Source: an uncultured Lachnospiraceae bacterium (GTDB taxonomy: Bacteria > Bacillota > Clostridia > Lachnospirales > Lachnospiraceae). From it: 6,147 nt of DNA. The DNA lies in assembly GCA_910583815.1 (NCBI GenBank), contig CAJTZB010000150.1, positions 1 to 6,147 of the forward strand, in the 5' to 3' direction. Numbering within the stretch: position 1 is the first letter of the stretch; each line of letters begins with the position of its first letter. Below the pieces are notes generated by a model. It ran no database searches. It worked only from the letters and a program-made list of their open reading frames with translations, and was not told the origin of the DNA. This document shows positions 3,341 through 6,147 of the stretch, piece after piece. A program made the translations under genes and the position numbers.

Positions 3341-4882
3341 TTATTCCGGCTTCCACAGTTCTGTCGAAGTCCTAGTCCAAGATTCGCCCTCCTCGGTTGT
3401 CAAAATATCTTGCGGGCGGAACTTCTGTCCGCTCTTTTGGTAACCCTCTTCGTAGCCCTCCTGATACAGAAAACCGATAGCTTTCTGTCTTGGCAGCGTA
3501 CATTCTTCAATGTCTGTTACATAAGCCGCTGTAGCTGCTATTTCTGCAGATGCCGGCGCGTATCCAATACTCTGCGCTCCGTACCAGATAAACAATGCTG
3601 CGTCTTCTCTTGTAATTGGGTCATTGACATCCAGCCTGTTAATGTCAATTCCACCTGTAATCAGGCGGAACGCAAAACCCATCAGCGCCGTTTCCATGTT
3701 CATTCCTGATGCTTCCAGTTTAGGCTCTGCTGCGGCAAGCATCCCGATTGCAAACTCATAATAAGTGAGGACTCCATCGTTTGGGTCTGATTTTGGCGTC
3801 TGCCCGACCAACTGTGCGAATCTGTTTGCAAGCTCTGATTCTGCATCTGATGTGGCAGGCAATTCGCTTGTCGGCGCAGGTGTTACCGAAGGCTCCGCAG
3901 ATTCCGTTGGTGATGGCGATGGGTGTTCTGCAGGAGTCACCGACGGAGTATCCGTAGGCGTAGGTATTGGTGCCGTTGGACTAAGAGAAGGCATCGGTGT
4001 CGCTGCTATATCCGGGGCAGGTATTGGCGTTGTCCCAATGTTTGGAGTCGGACTTAGTGTAACTTCTGCCTTTGGTGTTGGATGTTTCGTCGGTTTCGCC
4101 GAAACAGCTGCGGAAGGCAGATTTGTATTTCCTGCCATAACAGCCTCTCGTTCTGCAAGCTCGCTTGCAAGCTCTTCTCTGCTTACACAAAATGGGCTTT
4201 GTGCTTTGTCTGCCATAAGCAGCTTTTCCAATACATGATCAGAAAACTGCCAAAGCGTAAATGCTTTCTGTCCTTTAGAACTGACTCCCATCTCATCCAA
4301 CAGATAGGAAGCCGTCATTCCTGCTGCAACGCTTTCTTCTTTGCCGCCGGCAAGCGGAGCCGCCATTACCCTTCCACTCCAGACAGAAAGTTCTGTATGT
4401 GTTGCTCCTTCCTCCCCTTGAACCGTAATATAAAATGATGCCCCATTGGCATCCATCCGAAGCCCACCGGCAGAAAGCAGCAGCTCTGCTGCCTGTTTTG
4501 GCGCCGAACCAGAAAGCGTTGCACCAGACAAAAACAGCACACTTCCTTCTTCCATCTGAATTTGTGTGCCGTTAGTTTCTTCTTTTATCAGTTCTATGCT
4601 AAGTTCCGTTCCAGGCTCCAAAACAGCGAACGGAATTCCGTCCATTCCAAGAATCACTTCTTGTCCTGAAACGGCGCAAATACTGTCGCCGTCCTTTAAT
4701 TTCATTCCTTCGTAGGCAGAAATTTTCATCCCTGAGCGCTCCACAAGCGCCGTGCCGTTCAGTTCGATAACAGAAACCGTATGCCGTCCCGCATCCTCCC
4801 TCGGCCAAAAGAAATACCACGAAACCCCTCCTGCTAAAAGTACAGCCAAGGCAAGCAGCTTCCACAGTGTTTTTCGGTTCAT
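3341..4882 (-). CDS. Membrane-anchored FecR-domain protein with Pro/Thr linker and SLH-like repeats
   Basis: This 513-aa predicted cell-envelope protein has no assigned function. Residues 5-26 form an N-terminal hydrophobic anchor without a lipobox cysteine. Residues about 35-200 resemble a FecR domain: a beta-rich pattern with ELNGTALVERSG, EGMKLKDGD and EEGSVLFLSG. Residues about 255-345 are a low-complexity linker rich in Pro, Thr and Ser (TPTDTPSVTP type), as in wall-spanning proteins. Residues about 365-497 resemble S-layer homology repeats, with the ITREDAALFIWYGAQSIGY motif and a second copy ending KFRPQDILTTEE. SLH domains bind cell wall polymers, so the protein may bridge membrane and wall. 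ATG at 4882 has AGGAGG (4893-4888) 5 nt upstream. It follows truA by 27 bp, so co-transcription is likely, and ends at the hairpin 3273-3313. Its place between truA and rplM, genes that are often adjacent in Firmicutes, marks it as a lineage-specific insertion. Confidence 0.85.
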   Translation of the reverse strand: MNRKTLWKLLALAVLLAGGVSWYFFWPREDAGRHTVSVIELNGTALVERSGMKISAYEGMKLKDGDSICAVSGQEVILGMDGIPFAVLEPGTELSIELIKEETNGTQIQMEEGSVLFLSGATLSGSAPKQAAELLLSAGGLRMDANGASFYITVQGEEGATHTELSVWSGRVMAAPLAGGKEESVAAGMTASYLLDEMGVSSKGQKAFTLWQFSDHVLEKLLMADKAQSPFCVSREELASELAEREAVMAGNTNLPSAAVSAKPTKHPTPKAEVTLSPTPNIGTTPIPAPDIAATPMPSLSPTAPIPTPTDTPSVTPAEHPSPSPTESAEPSVTPAPTSELPATSDAESELANRFAQLVGQTPKSDPNDGVLTYYEFAIGMLAAAEPKLEASGMNMETALMGFAFRLITGGIDINRLDVNDPITREDAALFIWYGAQSIGYAPASAEIAATAAYVTDIEECTLPRQKAIGFLYQEGYEEGYQKSGQKFRPQDILTTEEGESWTRTSTELWKPE

Positions 4883-4909
4883 TCAGTCCTCCTTGCACAA
4901 AACGCAGTC

Positions 4910-5656
4910 TTAAGAGAGGTCAGGATACTCGATTCCAATCAGCATCAGTCCCTGTGCCGGCGCTGTCGGCCCTGCTGCCTCCCTGTTTTTTGCTTCCAGA
5001 ATGGAGGATATGCAGTTTTCGGGCAATTCATGCATGCCAACTTTAATTAGTGTTCCTGCAATGATACGAACCATATTATATAAAAAGCCGTTTCCGCGGA
5101 TCCGAAGCGTCACAAGCTTACCGTCGCGCCTGACTTCGGCCTGATAAATTGTACGAACATGGTCTTGTACCTGTGTCTTTACCGAACAAAAACTTGTAAA
5201 ATCATGCACTCCAAGCAATTGTTCTGCCGCCCTTTGCATAGCATCCGTATCCAGCTCCCGATAGACAAAATGCGTATATTTCCGGTTAAAAGGCTGAATA
5301 AAATCCGCATTCCAAATCCTATATTCGTATGTTTTAAAGCTGTCGCAATGTCTTGGATGAAAACGTTCCGGCACTTCCCTCGAAGACTGTACAACAATGT
5401 CTTCCGGCAGGCTCCGGTTGATGGCATAGCAGATTTTTTCCGCCGGAATCTTTGTATTTGTATCAAATACTGCCACATTTCCCATAGCATGTACACCGGA
5501 ATCAGTGCGGCTTGCCCCAATCACTTCTATCTCTTCTCCAAGCAGCCTAGACAGCTCTCTGTTTAATACTCCTTCAACCGTAATCTGATTTGGCTGAACC
5601 TGCCATCCACAGTATTTGGTCCCTTCATATGCAACTACAAGCAAAATGCGTTTCAT
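4910..5656 (-). CDS. truA: tRNA pseudouridine(38-40) synthase TruA
   Basis: This 248-aa cytoplasmic enzyme isomerises uridine to pseudouridine at positions 38-40 of the tRNA anticodon arm. The catalytic aspartate is D52 in the motif GASRTDSGVHA. Also visible are the N-terminal VAYEGTKYCGWQ, the conserved tyrosine region SFKTYEYRIWN (Y110), HDFTSFCS (151-158), RGNGFLYNMVRIIAGTL (187-203) and the C-terminal PTAPAQGLMLIGIEY. Length and all motifs are normal. The ATG at 5656 overlaps the ecfT stop by 4 bp (ATGA), with AGGA about 9 nt upstream inside ecfT, so the genes are probably translationally coupled. This gene order is common in Firmicutes. Confidence 0.97.
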   Translation of the reverse strand: MKRILLVVAYEGTKYCGWQVQPNQITVEGVLNRELSRLLGEEIEVIGASRTDSGVHAMGNVAVFDTNTKIPAEKICYAINRSLPEDIVVQSSREVPERFHPRHCDSFKTYEYRIWNADFIQPFNRKYTHFVYRELDTDAMQRAAEQLLGVHDFTSFCSVKTQVQDHVRTIYQAEVRRDGKLVTLRIRGNGFLYNMVRIIAGTLIKVGMHELPENCISSILEAKNREAAGPTAPAQGLMLIGIEYPDLS

Positions 5657-6147
5657 AATAATGTTCCTACAATGCGGTCTGCCGCAATTAAAATAACCAA
5701 ATAGCCAAGCAGCACGGCATATGCCCCCATATCATGCTTTTTATATTTGAGCGGCTTCATCCTTGTCCTGCCCTCGCCTCCACGGTAACAACGGGCCTCC
5801 ATCGCCATTGCAAGGTCGTTGGCACGACGGAATGCGGATACAAATAACGGCACCAGAATCGGCACAAGCGCTTTGACTCGCTCCATCAGCTTTCCTTCCT
5901 CAAAATCAGCACCTCTTGCCTGCTGCGCCTTCATAATTTTATCTGTCTCTTCCAGAAGAATCGGAATGAAGCGAAGTGCAATTGACATCATCATTGAAAT
6001 CTCATGCACCGGCACATGTAGTTTCTTTAGCGGACGCAGGCCGGTTTCTAAGCCGTCCGTCAGTTGGTTTGGTGTTGTCGTCAGCGTCATAAGAGACGAA
6101 CCGATAATCAGAAAAGTCAGCCGGAATGCCATGAAAACCGCAGAGCG
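5653..6147 (-). CDS. ecfT: ECF transporter transmembrane subunit EcfT (3' part; start outside the window)
   Basis: The last 164 residues of the energy-coupling factor membrane subunit are visible. It couples ATP hydrolysis by EcfA1/EcfA2 to vitamin or metal uptake by substrate-binding S components. Both Ala-Arg coupling motifs that contact the ATPases are present: ARG at visible residues 77-79 (QQARGADFE) and ARC at 118-120 (MEARCYRGG). The second is a variant of the usual ARG. Hydrophobic segments lie at the visible start (RLTFLIIGSSLM), in the middle (LVPILVPLFVSAF) and at the end (YAVLLGYLVILIAADRIV). The frame stays open to the window edge past an internal Met at 6132. The family is normally about 260 aa, so about 100 N-terminal residues are missing. 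The stop overlaps truA by 4 bp. The ATPase genes are expected to the right. Confidence 0.93.
   Translation of the reverse strand, partial: RSAVFMAFRLTFLIIGSSLMTLTTTPNQLTDGLETGLRPLKKLHVPVHEISMMMSIALRFIPILLEETDKIMKAQQARGADFEEGKLMERVKALVPILVPLFVSAFRRANDLAMAMEARCYRGGEGRTRMKPLKYKKHDMGAYAVLLGYLVILIAADRIVGTLL

Noticed and set aside
3765..4238. 157-aa rightward Gly/Val/Ala-rich frame
   Set aside because: It is the antisense of the Pro/Thr/Ser linker of the envelope protein; the composition follows from the repeat-like codons on the other strand.
5159..5566. Frames on both strands inside truA (135 aa plus, 113 aa minus)
   Set aside because: The truA frame shows all catalytic and conserved motifs, so these are shadows.
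1..6147. CRISPR array, tRNA or rRNA gene
   Set aside because: No regularly spaced long repeats with unique spacers, no tRNA-like cloverleaf and no rRNA-like stretch were seen on either strand.

Overview
The window looks like a chromosomal segment of a low-to-mid-GC Clostridia bacterium, most likely Lachnospiraceae. The reasons are the gene order ecfT-truA-...-rplM-rpsI, strong AGGAGG ribosome binding sites, and an integrase type common in gut Firmicutes. This placement comes from gene content and recall, not from a search.

Right part (about 2158-6147, all leftward, minus strand). This is a conserved housekeeping block. It starts with the 3' part of ecfT (energy-coupling transporter membrane subunit), which overlaps truA (tRNA pseudouridine synthase) by 4 bp. 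After 27 bp comes a 513-aa membrane-anchored protein with a FecR-like domain, a Pro/Thr/Ser linker and SLH-like repeats, which ends at a very long hairpin. A consensus promoter (TTGACA-N17-TATAAT) and a leader with two hairpins then drive rplM-rpsI (L13 and S9). That unit ends at a 12-bp-stem terminator. The FecR/SLH gene is the accessory item here, lying between truA and rplM.

Left part (1 to about 2215). This looks like one end of an integrated mobile element abutting the 3' end of rpsI. It holds a complete tyrosine integrase (262-1317, plus strand) with all catalytic residues. Just downstream is a 98-bp MITE-like inverted-repeat element. Facing the integrase is a leftward two-gene operon: a 44-aa single-pass membrane protein (1860-1994) overlapping by 7 bp a 143-aa probable ribbon-helix-helix protein (1435-1866). 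The operon promoter (TTGTGT-N17-TAAAAT) contains a perfect 16-bp palindrome. Three tandem 11-bp direct repeats lie upstream of it, between the promoter and rpsI. They fit either integrase arm-type sites or binding sites for the ribbon-helix-helix protein.

The 261 bp before the integrase are non-coding but dense in signals: a consensus leftward promoter firing out of the window, a leftward terminator-like hairpin, a second hairpin, and a rightward terminator-like hairpin immediately before the integrase ribosome binding site. The last suggests that integrase expression is held down by termination. The rest of the element, including its far attachment site and cargo, lies left of the window, so its class (ICE, prophage, satellite) cannot be decided here.
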